A stretch of 64,000 nucleotides of DNA from DASTFP01 sp963816855 (lineage in GTDB: Bacteria; Verrucomicrobiota; Verrucomicrobiia; Chthoniobacterales; Terrimicrobiaceae): contig CAWFMA010000003.1 in NCBI GenBank assembly GCA_963816855.1, forward strand, positions 372,001 to 436,000, written 5' to 3'. Positions 38,600 through 46,666 of the stretch are shown here, piece after piece (the stretch's first letter is position 1; each line of letters starts with the position of its first letter). The position numbers and the translations under genes are program-made. Under the pieces are notes generated by a model. The model worked only from the letters and a program-made list of their open reading frames with translations. It did not search any database and was not told the origin of the DNA.

Positions 38600-39692
38600 A
38601 TCGTGCCTTGCACGGAGTCGGTCACGGTGAACGAATCCGCCGCCGTCTGATCGGCCACCTGGGCCGGATTAAACGGATTTTCGTAGCTTTCTCCAATCGG
38701 GGCGGGCGCAAGGGGCGGCGGCGGGGAAGATCTGCTGCGTCGCTTCCGTATATGTTTGACGCCAAACCTTCCGCGCACCGCAAGGTCGTTGGCGATCCGC
38801 CCTGCGGCCGCTGTTTTGGCTCCCTCGATAGCTGTCTGAGCGCGGCGGAACTGCCAAAAGTGGCGGCTCCCGCGGCGGTCAGCCCAGCGCCGACCATCAT
38901 TCCCGCGGTCTGCATCGCTCCCTGCACCCCGGCGCGTAGAGTCGCGGTCGTCCCGCTGAGACCCCGCATCACGGCAGAAGCCACGAACGGAACGGAGAGA
39001 TAGAAGAAGACCGTGAGGAAACTCGCGAAGGCCATGATGAACGGGAACATCAGCCAGTTGTTCACCACGATCAGGTTCACGCCGGCCTGGACGAGATTGT
39101 TCGCGGTGATCGGCAGGAACAGCGTGTCGCTGATCGCCTGGATCACGATGTCCACGAGGCAAATGGCCACGTGCCAGAGCAGCACGGTCAGCGAGGTCAC
39201 GCCGAACTGGAGCCCAGCGATTGCGTATAGGAAAAGAACAGGAAGCCAATGAGCAGCGGAGAAACGGCGATCAGCCCGGCGATGGCGAACTCCTGGAAGA
39301 ACCGGAGAAGGATCAACATGAATCGCCCGATGCCCTGGAAGAAGTATCCGATGGCCGCGGGAACGATCTTGCCGAGGTTCGTCCAGGAGTCGGAGGGCTG
39401 GTTTTGAATGCGCGAGCTGAGCAACTGGACGAACTTCGCGTCGCGAGCGGACGTGAATTTGCCGCGTATTTCGAGAAACGCCTGCTGGCCGGTTTTCATC
39501 GCGGACGGGTAGCCGGCGATCAGCGTCACCACGACAATCGTCCTGAGCAGCGCGCCAAGAACGGCGCGGGCGTCCGCAACCTGCCCTCCAGCCCATCTCG
39601 CCGAGTCCCAGCACGCAGAGCAGAAAGGCGAACGGCATCAGGAGCGTGCGAATGTCCTCGGCGGCGGCGTAGAGGTTGGAGAGCGCGGACAT
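38600..39692 (-). pseudogene. VirB6/TrbL-like polytopic membrane protein, frameshifted
   Basis: The N-terminus MSALSNLYAAAEDIRTLLMP, with FAFLLCVLGLGEMGW, lies in one frame from 39692. The second part (VTLIAGYPSAMKTGQQAFLE, FFQGIGRFMLILLRFFQEFA, GLIAVSPLLIGFLFFSYT) is in another, and the third (LQFGVTSLTVLLWHVAICLV, NWLMFPFIMAFASFLTVFFY) in a third. A soluble tail (QTAIEGAKTAAAGRIAND) follows. Six or so TM helices and a Gly/Ala-rich amphipathic tail fit VirB6/TrbL, the inner-membrane channel component. Breaks are near 39590, 39225 and 38850. The 3' border is uncertain because the frame runs into VirB8. Confidence 0.6.
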
Positions 39693-39693
39693 G

Positions 39694-40555
39694 CTAAAAT
39701 CCCGACGGAAGGTCTGCGTTCGGTTCGTTGAAATCCGGCAGCTCGGGCTCGGCTTCGGCGGCGAGTCGTGCGAGCTCCCGGTTGCGTTCCCGGCTGATCT
39801 CGTCCGCCGCGACTTCCTCCTGTTCCTTCCGGTTTTCGTTGAGGACTTGGAGGGATTCCATCTGTTGGCGCGAGGTGTCCACCATGTCATCGAGATCGAT
39901 CAGGGCTGTCTGCGCCGCCTGAAGAGAACCGGCGAGTTTCTGGACTTCGGCGTCATCCTTCGCATTCTTCAGCTGGAAGTTGAGCCGGGCGATCTGGCTT
40001 TTCAGCGTCTGGCGCTTGCTCCGTGCCTGGAGCAGCAATACCTCAAAGCGCGAGTAAGCGTTCTCGACCGCCCGGAAACGCTTGAAGGGGTCGCCTGGAT
40101 CGCGAAACGACGTTACGCCATCAAACGGCACGGACACGTCAGTCCACGCCGAAATCTCGATCGGTTCGAAGAGTTCTTGAATCGTGGCGGATAGTTCCAC
40201 TCCCTCCGCCGCGATGCCGGCGAGATCGGTCAGCGTGTCTGCTATTCCGGAATCTTGCAGGTAATCGGAAAAGAGGCCCGTTGTCTATCAAAGCAATGGC
40301 GGCAACCGGGTCGCCGATAGCCTGTTTGACAAGATTCGCCGTCTCCAACTGTTCCCGCACGGTGGTTAGCGTGCTATGGAGCGTGGCCAGCTTGTCGGCC
40401 CACTGCGCCTGTTCCCAGACGTACTTGACGGCATCGAAGATGTTCTTATGATCCTGCCTCGCCTCCACTCCCGGCGCAGCGACAACAACTTGCGGATAGA
40501 CATAGGAAGCGCTGGAGACCGCTACCACGGCACTGATGAGGAGTGTTTTGCTCAT
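39694..40555 (-). pseudogene. VirB5/TrbJ-like coiled-coil secretion protein, one-base frameshift
   Basis: From 40555 a signal peptide (MSKTLLISAVVAVSSASYVY) leads to FDAVKYVWEQAQWADKLATL and LTTVREQLETANLVKQAIGD, typical of TrbJ/VirB5 helical proteins. After ALIDN the frame fails; the next frame continues GLFSDYLQDSGIADTLTDLA, then a long coiled coil (FEVLLLQARSKRQTLKSQIA, QMESLQVLNENRKEQEEV) to the stop at 39694. Removing one G from GGG near 40280 restores a 287-residue protein. VirB5 proteins form the pilus tip. The stop lies 1 bp after the VirB6 start. Confidence 0.68.
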
Positions 40556-40586
40556 AACGTTCGGGCGATCCCGATGGGAGCTGTAG

Positions 40587-41000
40587 TCATTCGTAGATGG
40601 GGATGGCGATACTGCGCGGGACGGTCCTCACCGCGGCGCTCGGGTCGGGCGGAATGGTGAACGGGTAGTAGGTGAGCCGGTAAGCGGGCTCCTGTTTGCC
40701 TTTCTGAAGGTTTTGCAGAATCCAGTATTGCCGCTTCACGGTGTCGGAGGCGCCCTGGTCATAGCCCCGCTGGAGCTGCCTTCGCTGCCCGTCTTTTGCG
40801 GAGTTGATCGCAAGAATGGTGCCGATGCCTCCGAGGGCCGCGCCGCTCGCCGCGCCGATGACCGGAGCCGCGGGATTGCTCGATGCTTTCGAGCCGACAA
40901 ATGCTCCCGAGGCGGCGCCCACCGCGGAACCGCCCGCCGTGTAAAGCGCGTCGGTCACGCCGCAAGCGGAGAGAAACGCGCTGCATGTTGCGGCCGCCAT
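40587..41000 (-). CDS. Glycine-zipper lipoprotein (TrbH-like position)
   Basis: A 137-residue protein with a short signal ending in the lipobox LSAC (MAAATCSAFLSACG). A glycine-zipper segment (GGSAVGAASGAFVGSKASS, then VIGAASGAALGGIGTILA) is followed by a soluble tail with KRQYWILQNLQKGKQEPAYR. Glycine-zipper lipoproteins insert in the outer membrane. It is the first gene of the minus-strand secretion operon and may correspond to TrbH. A weak AGGAA lies about 13 bases upstream. The function is inferred from position only. Confidence 0.65.
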   Translation of the reverse strand: MAAATCSAFLSACGVTDALYTAGGSAVGAASGAFVGSKASSNPAAPVIGAASGAALGGIGTILAINSAKDGQRRQLQRGYDQGASDTVKRQYWILQNLQKGKQEPAYRLTYYPFTIPPDPSAAVRTVPRSIAIPIYE

Positions 41001-41166
41001 CACATTGAGTGTTCCTTTCCTAGAGGCCGTCCTCACGCGGCAACGGGTGTTGACGTTTCGCTGAAAATCCCGCGAATGATGTCGTGATGCTTGCGCAGCT
41101 TTCGGCTGCGCTCGTCGAAGTCCTCGCCCGTCGAAGACGAGCAAAAGAGCATTTCTCTGGAGTCTG

Positions 41167-41496
41167 CCGCCCCACGAGTTGCTGCCACGGTTGTTTCAAA
41201 AAGAAATGATCCGCCGGAACATCGTCTGGAGGACAGCGATGGAGACAAGTTCGCAAGATTCTGTGTCCATCTACGTCCGAAACGGACTCGGAGCCGGGCT
41301 CGCGGTGCAGACGCCAGAGTTGCTGCAGGATACGAAACTACGCGTGCTTCCGCTGAGCGGCTTCCCCAGCATACCGATCGGAGTCTTCTGGCGCGGGAAG
41401 CTCGGCGAGATTGCGCAGGTATTTGTCGACGAATTGGCGGATAGGGCAAAGAGCATTTTTGGCAGACCGGAAGTGCCAGTTGATTGTAATCAGTAG
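41167..41496 (+). pseudogene. LysR-type regulator, C-terminal fragment
   Basis: About 105 residues of a LysR substrate-binding domain: HELLPRLFQKEMIRRNIVWR, then SSQDSVSIYVRNGLGAGLAV and LLQDTKLRVLPLSGFPSIPI with GVFWRGKLGEIAQVFVDELA. This is the standard end of such regulators. The N-terminal half including the helix-turn-helix is absent, so it is a remnant. It lies between the secretion operon and the tRNA-Thr fragment, on the opposite strand. Confidence 0.65.
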
Positions 41497-41524
41497 GTCC
41501 CCGGTTCGAATCCGGGTGCTGGCT
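41484..41524 (+). other. 3' fragment of a tRNA-Thr gene, probable att scar
   Basis: The stretch begins in the anticodon loop (TTGTAATCAGTAGGTC, as in tRNA-Thr with anticodon TGT), then has a perfect T arm CCCGG-TTCGAAT-CCGGG and the acceptor strand TGCTGGC. The 5' half of a tRNA is missing, and no CCA follows. Tyrosine recombinases often use such 3' halves as attachment cores, so this is probably the outer border of an integrated element. Confidence 0.75.
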
Positions 41525-41800
41525 TCGTTTATAATCAGCAGGTTACATAGATAAGCTCGATGCAAACAAATTCGTTCCTTCGACTTTACTACGACTTTTT
41601 CGGTTCACTTTCTTGCCCTTGTGTGCATCGTTGGGACGAAAATGGCACAACCGCATCGCCATTTTCCGAGTATAAAGAGCTGATGCGTCACCTGCTGAGA
41701 TCGCGGCAAACTGAAACCTTTCGAAGTCGGAAACATTCCGCTTATTCAGGAGTGCCAGGAGGCGCCATAGCCGCGTGATCTAAAGTCCCGGTAAAGCAAG

Positions 41801-41832
41801 GAGCCCGGCCCGCAAAGCCGGGCTCTTTCTTA
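41801..41832. terminator. Rho-independent terminator, strong stem
   Basis: Stem GAGCCCGGC / GCCGGGCTC (41801-41809 and 41817-41825) with a 7-base loop CCGCAAA, followed by TTTCTT. No gene ends just upstream in the plus direction, so the transcript it serves was probably lost. Confidence 0.75.
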
Positions 41833-41877
41833 TTGCCCAAGCTGCGGCACTATCAACCGCTTCCGGATGGCCGAAAG

Positions 41878-41937
41878 CCTGGGCTTTAAGGGCGAGTTTC
41901 GCCAATGGGAGCACCTTCTGCGGGTTGGCGATTGATC
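41878..41937 (+). repeat. Repeated gene-end segment, copy 1
   Basis: Encodes MAESLGFKGEFRQWEHLLR, then VGD and a stop. It matches 43153-43214, which encodes VAESMGFKGDFRKSEHLLR, then LGE and a stop. Both are C-terminal ends of otherwise unrecognisable genes, so they are fragments of two related genes of unknown function. Confidence 0.65.
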
Positions 41938-41984
41938 ACGGGTGCCTATCGCGATCCAAGCTCGATGTCCGGTGGATCTCGGAG

Positions 41985-42458
41985 CTAGAGACCGCGTGCT
42001 TTACGGAAGAGGACGCTTTGTCTGCGAGAAAACACGACCTCTCTCCCGTCCTTTAGCAGAAAAATGAGGCGTTCATCTTCGAGGAGTCGTGGTTGCGTTA
42101 GGTGGCTGAGGTTGACAATACAGCCCCTGCTGGCGCGAAAGAAGATGGAACTGACCAGCCTGCGCGCGCAGTCCGCGAGAGAGCGCCGAATGAGAACCTT
42201 GCCATCAGCGAAATGGACAAGCGTAAAATTCTGGCGCGCTTCGAGAAGAGAAATGTCTTCGATCCGAACGATCCAATGTTTGATATCGTCATTCAGCAGA
42301 ACGAAATCGTTACGATGAAGTATTGCGGGCTGGCTCTCGCTCTCCACAGCGAGAGTAGGCAAGCGCTTTGATTCCTTCTGGACTGCCACTAAAAGCGGTG
42401 TGCGGTTCTTGAATTTGATGGGAAAATAGGGTTGCGGGGACGGTTGCGTGATTCTCAT
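41985..42458 (-). CDS. LytTR-type DNA-binding protein without receiver domain
   Basis: A 157-residue protein whose C-terminal 100 residues are a LytTR domain: IEDISLLEARQNFTLVHFAD, KVLIRRSLADCARRLVSSIF, then RASRGCIVNLSHLTQPRLLE. This beta-rich DNA-binding domain normally follows a receiver or sensor module. Here only about 55 N-terminal residues precede it, with no recognisable receiver. It would act as a stand-alone transcription regulator. Neighbouring sequence is mostly degraded, so a target is not apparent. Confidence 0.82.
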   Translation of the reverse strand: MRITQPSPQPYFPIKFKNRTPLLVAVQKESKRLPTLAVESESQPAILHRNDFVLLNDDIKHWIVRIEDISLLEARQNFTLVHFADGKVLIRRSLADCARRLVSSIFFRASRGCIVNLSHLTQPRLLEDERLIFLLKDGREVVFSRRQSVLFRKARGL

Positions 42459-43585
42459 TCCGTCCCTCTCGCGCCATAGATCGTTCCAACCTTAAGACTC
42501 GCGGCGGATACTTGGTTTAGGGCACCGATTCGGGCATTTTGCCCGTCGTCTTTGGGTGCCTATGCCTCTAAGAAGCTGATAATCAGCAGCGCAGAGGTAT
42601 GGGCTCGAACCCAAAACCAATGCGCAAGGGCTGGTCCGGCCGATTTTTAGCGTCCGCGGGCCTCGTTCTTCATGCCCCGAGTGATACGAACGAAGCTATC
42701 TGTAGCAAGTCGTAGCCAAGTATCACCGCGTCAAAGGCAAGCAAGGCAGCTGTGAGAATTTTCATGGTCCGCCTCGCTATCAGCACGACCTGTGCCAACA
42801 TGTAGTTGAGAATTGCGAGGGTCGTGTTAGCCGACACAGCGCCCCGCAATTTCGGCGGCTTGTCTTCACACCCCGGCTCGTTGATCCAAAGTGTATCGTG
42901 ATATTACACGCTACATGAAGCGCGCAGCGTTGATGACCAAATCCAACAGGCCACAGAGACTCTTGAAAAGCTACTGGCAAACAAGGTGCCCTTTTCGGAG
43001 GACTGACCTTACTTCAATTAGCTCCCGTCGAGCACGACCGATCTGTTTCTCACCTCTATCAAACCCGCAGGGCGTATCGACGGGCGTGCGAAACTGCCGG
43101 GAAGTCCAGCAAACAAATCGAGCGGTGCGTGATCTCGAGCTTCCAAGTCGCCGAGAGCATGGGCTTTAAGGGCGACTTTCGCAAATCGGAGCACTTATTG
43201 CGGTTGGGAGAATAATGGTCCACTTCAAAATAATCCAGGGGCAAACAGAGCGACAACGCTGTTGGCGCAGCAATCTCAAACGTCCGGGCTTCGATCCAAT
43301 CACGGAAATCATCCGGAATTTGTTTCGTTTTCATATGAGGGGACGAGCAACATCAATGCCAAAAAACTTCTGCAAAATCTTGCAAGCGTTGAATTACCAG
43401 GGTGATAACTTTCTCCCAGTAAACCCGGCTCGCGGAGAAAAATGGGCTGGAACTAAAGCCATTTCGAGCTCCCTATCAGGCAATGCGTTATTCTCTGAGA
43501 CCTGCAACCTATGAAGATCGCGCTGTAATCGAACGTCTTCGACGTGGCCCGTGGTTGCTGAGCCTGGGGTGGGTAAGCGTCACTA
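42459..43585. other. Degraded region without a clear gene
   Basis: Over 1.1 kb of short frames. It includes the second copy of the GGCGGATACTTGGTTTA 17-mer (42503-42519), a perfect palindrome GCTGATAATCAGC near 42575 and the gene-end repeat copy at 43153-43214. Nothing else was recognised. Confidence 0.4.
43153..43214 (+). repeat. Repeated gene-end segment, copy 2
   Basis: Partner of 41878-41937. The shared core is GGGCTTTAAGGGCGA followed by TTTCGC and GGAGCAC, with a stop codon at the same place in both copies. Confidence 0.65.
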
Positions 43586-43588
43586 GTG

Positions 43589-43983
43589 ATGACTGCACTC
43601 TTTAGAAAAGTCGATTGCCATAGCATCCCGGTTGCAGACCTTGATGCGGCGCTCGCCTTCTATTGTGACGGACTTGGTCATGAGCTGATTTGGCGCGATG
43701 ATTCGGCGGCGGGATTAAGGCTGCCAGACTCCGATGCGGAACTGGTGCTACACAAGAGGAGCGGCCTATCGAGACCGACCTTTTGGTTGCTTCGGTCCCA
43801 GCTGCGATCAGCAGATTTGTTGAAGAGGGCGGGAAGGTGGTTGTAGGGCCATTCGAGATTCGAATCGGTTTGTGCGCCGTGATCGAGGACCCATGGCACA
43901 ATCGACTAGTCATTCTCGATTCATCGAAAGGATATCTCCGAACCGATGGAGAAGGGAATGTCGTTGGGAGCGGTGCCGCCTAA
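43589..43983 (+). pseudogene. VOC/glyoxalase-like protein, one-base frameshift
   Basis: The start TALFRKVDCHSIPVADLDAA with LAFYCDGLGHELIWRD is the first beta-alpha-beta module of a VOC fold protein. It continues RLPDSDAELVLHK, and after a break near 43760 the next frame gives ETDLLVASVPAAISRFVEEG, VVVGPFEIRIGLCAVIEDPW, HNRLVILDSSKGYL. The second metal-side module is complete in that frame. Rebuilt length is about 131 residues, normal for the family. VOC proteins include glyoxalase I and antibiotic-resistance enzymes; the substrate is unknown. Confidence 0.68.
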
Positions 43984-44045
43984 CACCTGCCGCAGGCGAA
44001 CCAGTCGATGCACTCGCCAAGGACAACTCGGAAACGCATGGAACC

Positions 44046-44150
44046 CATGTCATTGAACCGATGCAGTGCAAGTCGGTCGCGGTGGCTGCCGACGGGCAAC
44101 AAATGGACCTTCGTGTTGGAGAAAGTGGTCCGGGACGGCAGAAGTGAAGC
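44046..44150 (+). pseudogene. ATP-dependent DNA ligase, N-terminal shred
   Basis: The frame HVIEPMQCKSVAVAADGQQ matches the opening of the larger ligase remnant at 45257 (VIEPMQCKPVTALPAGENW), the segment just before the catalytic Lys of LigD-type ligases. The frame then changes to WTFVLEKVV and ends. It is only about 35 codons, a leftover of a second ligase copy. Confidence 0.5.
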
Positions 44151-44264
44151 ATGAGCTTCCGCATGAAGACTGCGTCGAGACCTGACGACTTCCTTCCCGG
44201 CGGTTCTGAATTGAATGACCAAATGAACACGGAACGACGCCTTTCGTGCGGGACTCAGATCTCG

Positions 44265-45011
44265 TTATCTGGTGATAGTCTGCGCGCTGTAAATCATGAT
44301 CTCCGGAGGAGCTACTTTCTGGGGAAGAACTTGAAACAAATCACCTTCCCAGCCGTTCCCGACCGCATCCCAAATTGATGCAGCATTCAAAAAGAGCCGT
44401 TCATGGGCCTTGTTCTTGGCCTGAGCGGCACCGGCAAGCTTCGATTCCTTCGCGGCCCGGGTGAAATCGAGGTTAAGCAAAGCTTGCCTGAAGTTGGGAG
44501 CTTTCGCCAGAGACCAGCCGTAAAAATAGCTCACGCAGGCAACCTGGGCCTGCGATGGCATGGAAATGAAGGTCTCGAGCGGCAGCCAATTCTCCAGCTC
44601 CGATTTGAGCTTTACCTTTAGCACGGCGGCCATCTTGTCGATCACAGCGTCCCGATGCATGCGCATCTTGCACACGTCGGCGTAACCATCTCCCGCCGGG
44701 GTATTCTCGAGGTTGGCATTTGGATAGTATCGGCGCAGCAACTTTGACGCTGCGTCCCAATCGGCTCGCAACAGCTCGTCGGTTGGCTGACCTTTCGTTG
44801 CCGGATCATAGAACATGAATTTGTAATCCGGTGCGGTCGCGGTATCGCGGCTTATCAAAAGGATTCCGATCCCGCAGGTAACATCCTGCTTGGCGGTCTC
44901 GGAAGCGCGATTGTTGTACATGTGCAATACCATTGCCTCGTGAGCGACGGTAAACTGCAAAAGGTAATCCCACGCCGCCTGGGTCATGTAATCTGGTTTC
45001 TGAGTTGCCAT
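44265..45011 (-). CDS. Hypothetical protein, possibly lysozyme-like
   Basis: An intact 248-residue protein starting MATQKPDYMTQAAWDYLLQF. HEAMVLHMYNNR followed by DVTCGIGILL resembles the Glu and the TxGxG-type turn of phage-type (GH24) lysozymes, and AQVACVSYFYGWSLAKAP resembles their following helix. The remaining sequence is not clearly matched, there is no signal peptide, and the middle region is longer than usual. It could be a phage or defence-associated cell-wall hydrolase relative. The family call is tentative; the gene itself looks real. Confidence 0.6.
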   Translation of the reverse strand: MATQKPDYMTQAAWDYLLQFTVAHEAMVLHMYNNRASETAKQDVTCGIGILLISRDTATAPDYKFMFYDPATKGQPTDELLRADWDAASKLLRRYYPNANLENTPAGDGYADVCKMRMHRDAVIDKMAAVLKVKLKSELENWLPLETFISMPSQAQVACVSYFYGWSLAKAPNFRQALLNLDFTRAAKESKLAGAAQAKNKAHERLFLNAASIWDAVGNGWEGDLFQVLPQKVAPPEIMIYSAQTITR

Positions 45012-45256
45012 TGATCCAGCCTCCGCTGATAGGAAATCGCTTTTGGCCCTCCGCGGCGTTGGCCGGGAGTCTTAAGAAGGTGTGCGCTTCTGCGTCCAGA
45101 GTGACAAAAGTGGGCCCGGAAGTCAAACGCGGTCGCCGGAGAGATGACGGATGCGTGGATCAATCTGGCCTTTTCAGTTTGGCTCCAAAAGATATCGACC
45201 AATCGGAGGCGAAGACGACGAAGGGCAAAACAATTCCAAATCGCACAGAAGCTGCG

Positions 45257-45710
45257 TTATCGAGCCGATGCAGTGCAAGCCGGTCACGGCATTGCCGGCG
45301 GGCGAGAATTGGATCTTTGAGATCAAGTTCGACGGCTATCGTTGCATCGCATCGCCGTGAAGAGAGGCAGAGAGGTCACGCTTTTCTCTCGCCATAAGAA
45401 AGTGTTCAACAAAAGCCTCTTCTGCGTTGTCGAGGTGCTCGCATCGCTAGACGGCGATTTCGTTCTCGACGGAGAACTTGTCGCCTTGGATCACAAGGCA
45501 AACCTTCATTGAAAGTTATACAAGACGCTTTTTCGGTTACGATTTATTTTTACGCCTTTGATTTACTGCACCGAACGGCGACTTGTCGGTGAGTTTGCCT
45601 TTTTCCCGCCGTCGGACGCTGCTGGAAAGTCTCCTTGCCGCGCCCGAGGATCCGCTGCGCCTGTGTTCATTGTTGCAGGCGCCATCCTTCGCTTCAACTA
45701 AGCCGGCATT
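45257..45710 (+). pseudogene. ATP-dependent DNA ligase (LigD-type ligase domain), fragmented
   Basis: The catalytic region appears as VIEPMQCKPVTALPAGENW, then FEIKFDGYRCIA, where the Lys of KFDG is the adenylated residue. A second frame gives VKRGREVTLFSRHKKVFNKS with LDGDFVLDGELVALDH. A third has TIYFYAFDLLHR, and a fourth SVSLPFSRRRTLLESLLAAP. The order and motifs are those of the ligase domain of LigD, used in bacterial end joining. At least three frame breaks and an internal deletion after ALDHKANLH make it a pseudogene. Confidence 0.72.
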
Positions 45711-46053
45711 CTGCATCAGGCGGAGGATCGCCCCGCGCTCGCGCGGCTCGTTCGCACGATATCGCCGGTTGTTAGTTGGTCTCAATGCCGCCCAACCGCA
45801 CAACCGGTGATCGATGCAGGTTAGGGCGTTGGAAAACTGTGAAAAGCCAGTCAGCCATCGTCAAAGGGGTGCGCGGATTGACAACTGATCCATTTGCGCC
45901 AGCGGCCATGATGACATGACGGGCTCCGCCCACTCCGAGAAGTTGCTGAAGCCAGAGGGTGATTGGCAAGAGACGAGAAGTATCGGCCAATTCGCGGAGA
46001 GACGAACGTCGGTCTTGTGGGCCAAGTTGAAAAGAGGAAGATGCGAAATACCT

Positions 46054-46518
46054 ATGAAAACTCTCGAAGATATTCTCACTCGGCATCCGTTTTGGAATAA
46101 CCTTCCACCGCAATACTTTCCTATGCTGATTGAAGCCGCTATGATTGAGAACTTCCGGCCTGGCGAACAGATTTTGAAGAAAGGTTACCATGCGGACCGT
46201 TTTTATTTGATTCATCACGGTAAAGTCGCTTTGGAGACGGCATACGTTCCTGGAGAAGGCTTCATTACAGTTCAAACGCTCGGCGCTGGCGAGGCGCTCG
46301 GTTGGTCCTGGCTTTTTCCTCCTCACCAGTGGCATTTCAGCGCGGAGGCGGTCGAGCCGACTGAAACCGTTGTCTTCAAGGCGGATGCACTGCGTAACAA
46401 AGCAAAAGAAACCCCTGCTTTCGGATATGATCTTGCCCTGCGGGTGGGTGCCATCATGATGCAGCAGTTGCAATCCACGCGAATACGGCTCCTGGATATC
46501 TGTGAGGTGTCACAATGA
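46054..46518 (+). CDS. Cyclic nucleotide-binding domain protein
   Basis: A 154-residue protein that is almost entirely a cNMP-binding fold: FWNNLPPQYFPMLIEAAMIE, FRPGEQILKKGYHADRFYLI, HHGKVALETAYVPGEGFITV, LGAGEALGWSWLFPP. There is no DNA-binding helix-turn-helix, unlike Crp. The phosphate-binding cassette normally reading GExxA...RxA appears as GEALGWSWLFPPHQWHF, so cyclic nucleotide binding may differ. Start 46054 has AAGAGGAAG about 13 bases before it. The last 173 bp are duplicated at 48515-48686 beyond the SulP gene. Confidence 0.83.
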   Translation: MKTLEDILTRHPFWNNLPPQYFPMLIEAAMIENFRPGEQILKKGYHADRFYLIHHGKVALETAYVPGEGFITVQTLGAGEALGWSWLFPPHQWHFSAEAVEPTETVVFKADALRNKAKETPAFGYDLALRVGAIMMQQLQSTRIRLLDICEVSQ

Positions 46519-46523
46519 TAACA
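46351..46523 (+). repeat. 173-bp direct repeat, copy 1 (3' end of the cNMP gene)
   Basis: About 90% identical by eye to 48515-48686. It spans the C-terminal helix region and stop codon of the cNMP-domain gene. The two copies flank the inverted SulP gene. Confidence 0.85.
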
Positions 46524-46666
46524 TGATCGCATCAGGGATGCCGCACAGGGCTGCCATGCAACTCCCCTGTAGCCAACCCGTAATTTCTCAAGCAGCTTCG
46601 CATCGACAAAGAGCTCATCAGGAAACCATGACCCGGAAGGGCGGAATTGTGGTGTTGCTCCATGGG

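Noticed and set aside
42570..42625. Possible second tRNA remnant around GCTGATAATCAGC with a T-arm-like GGGCTCGAACCC
   Set aside because: The palindrome does not form a proper anticodon stem-loop and the T arm has only three sure pairs; no acceptor strand follows. It is too weak to call.
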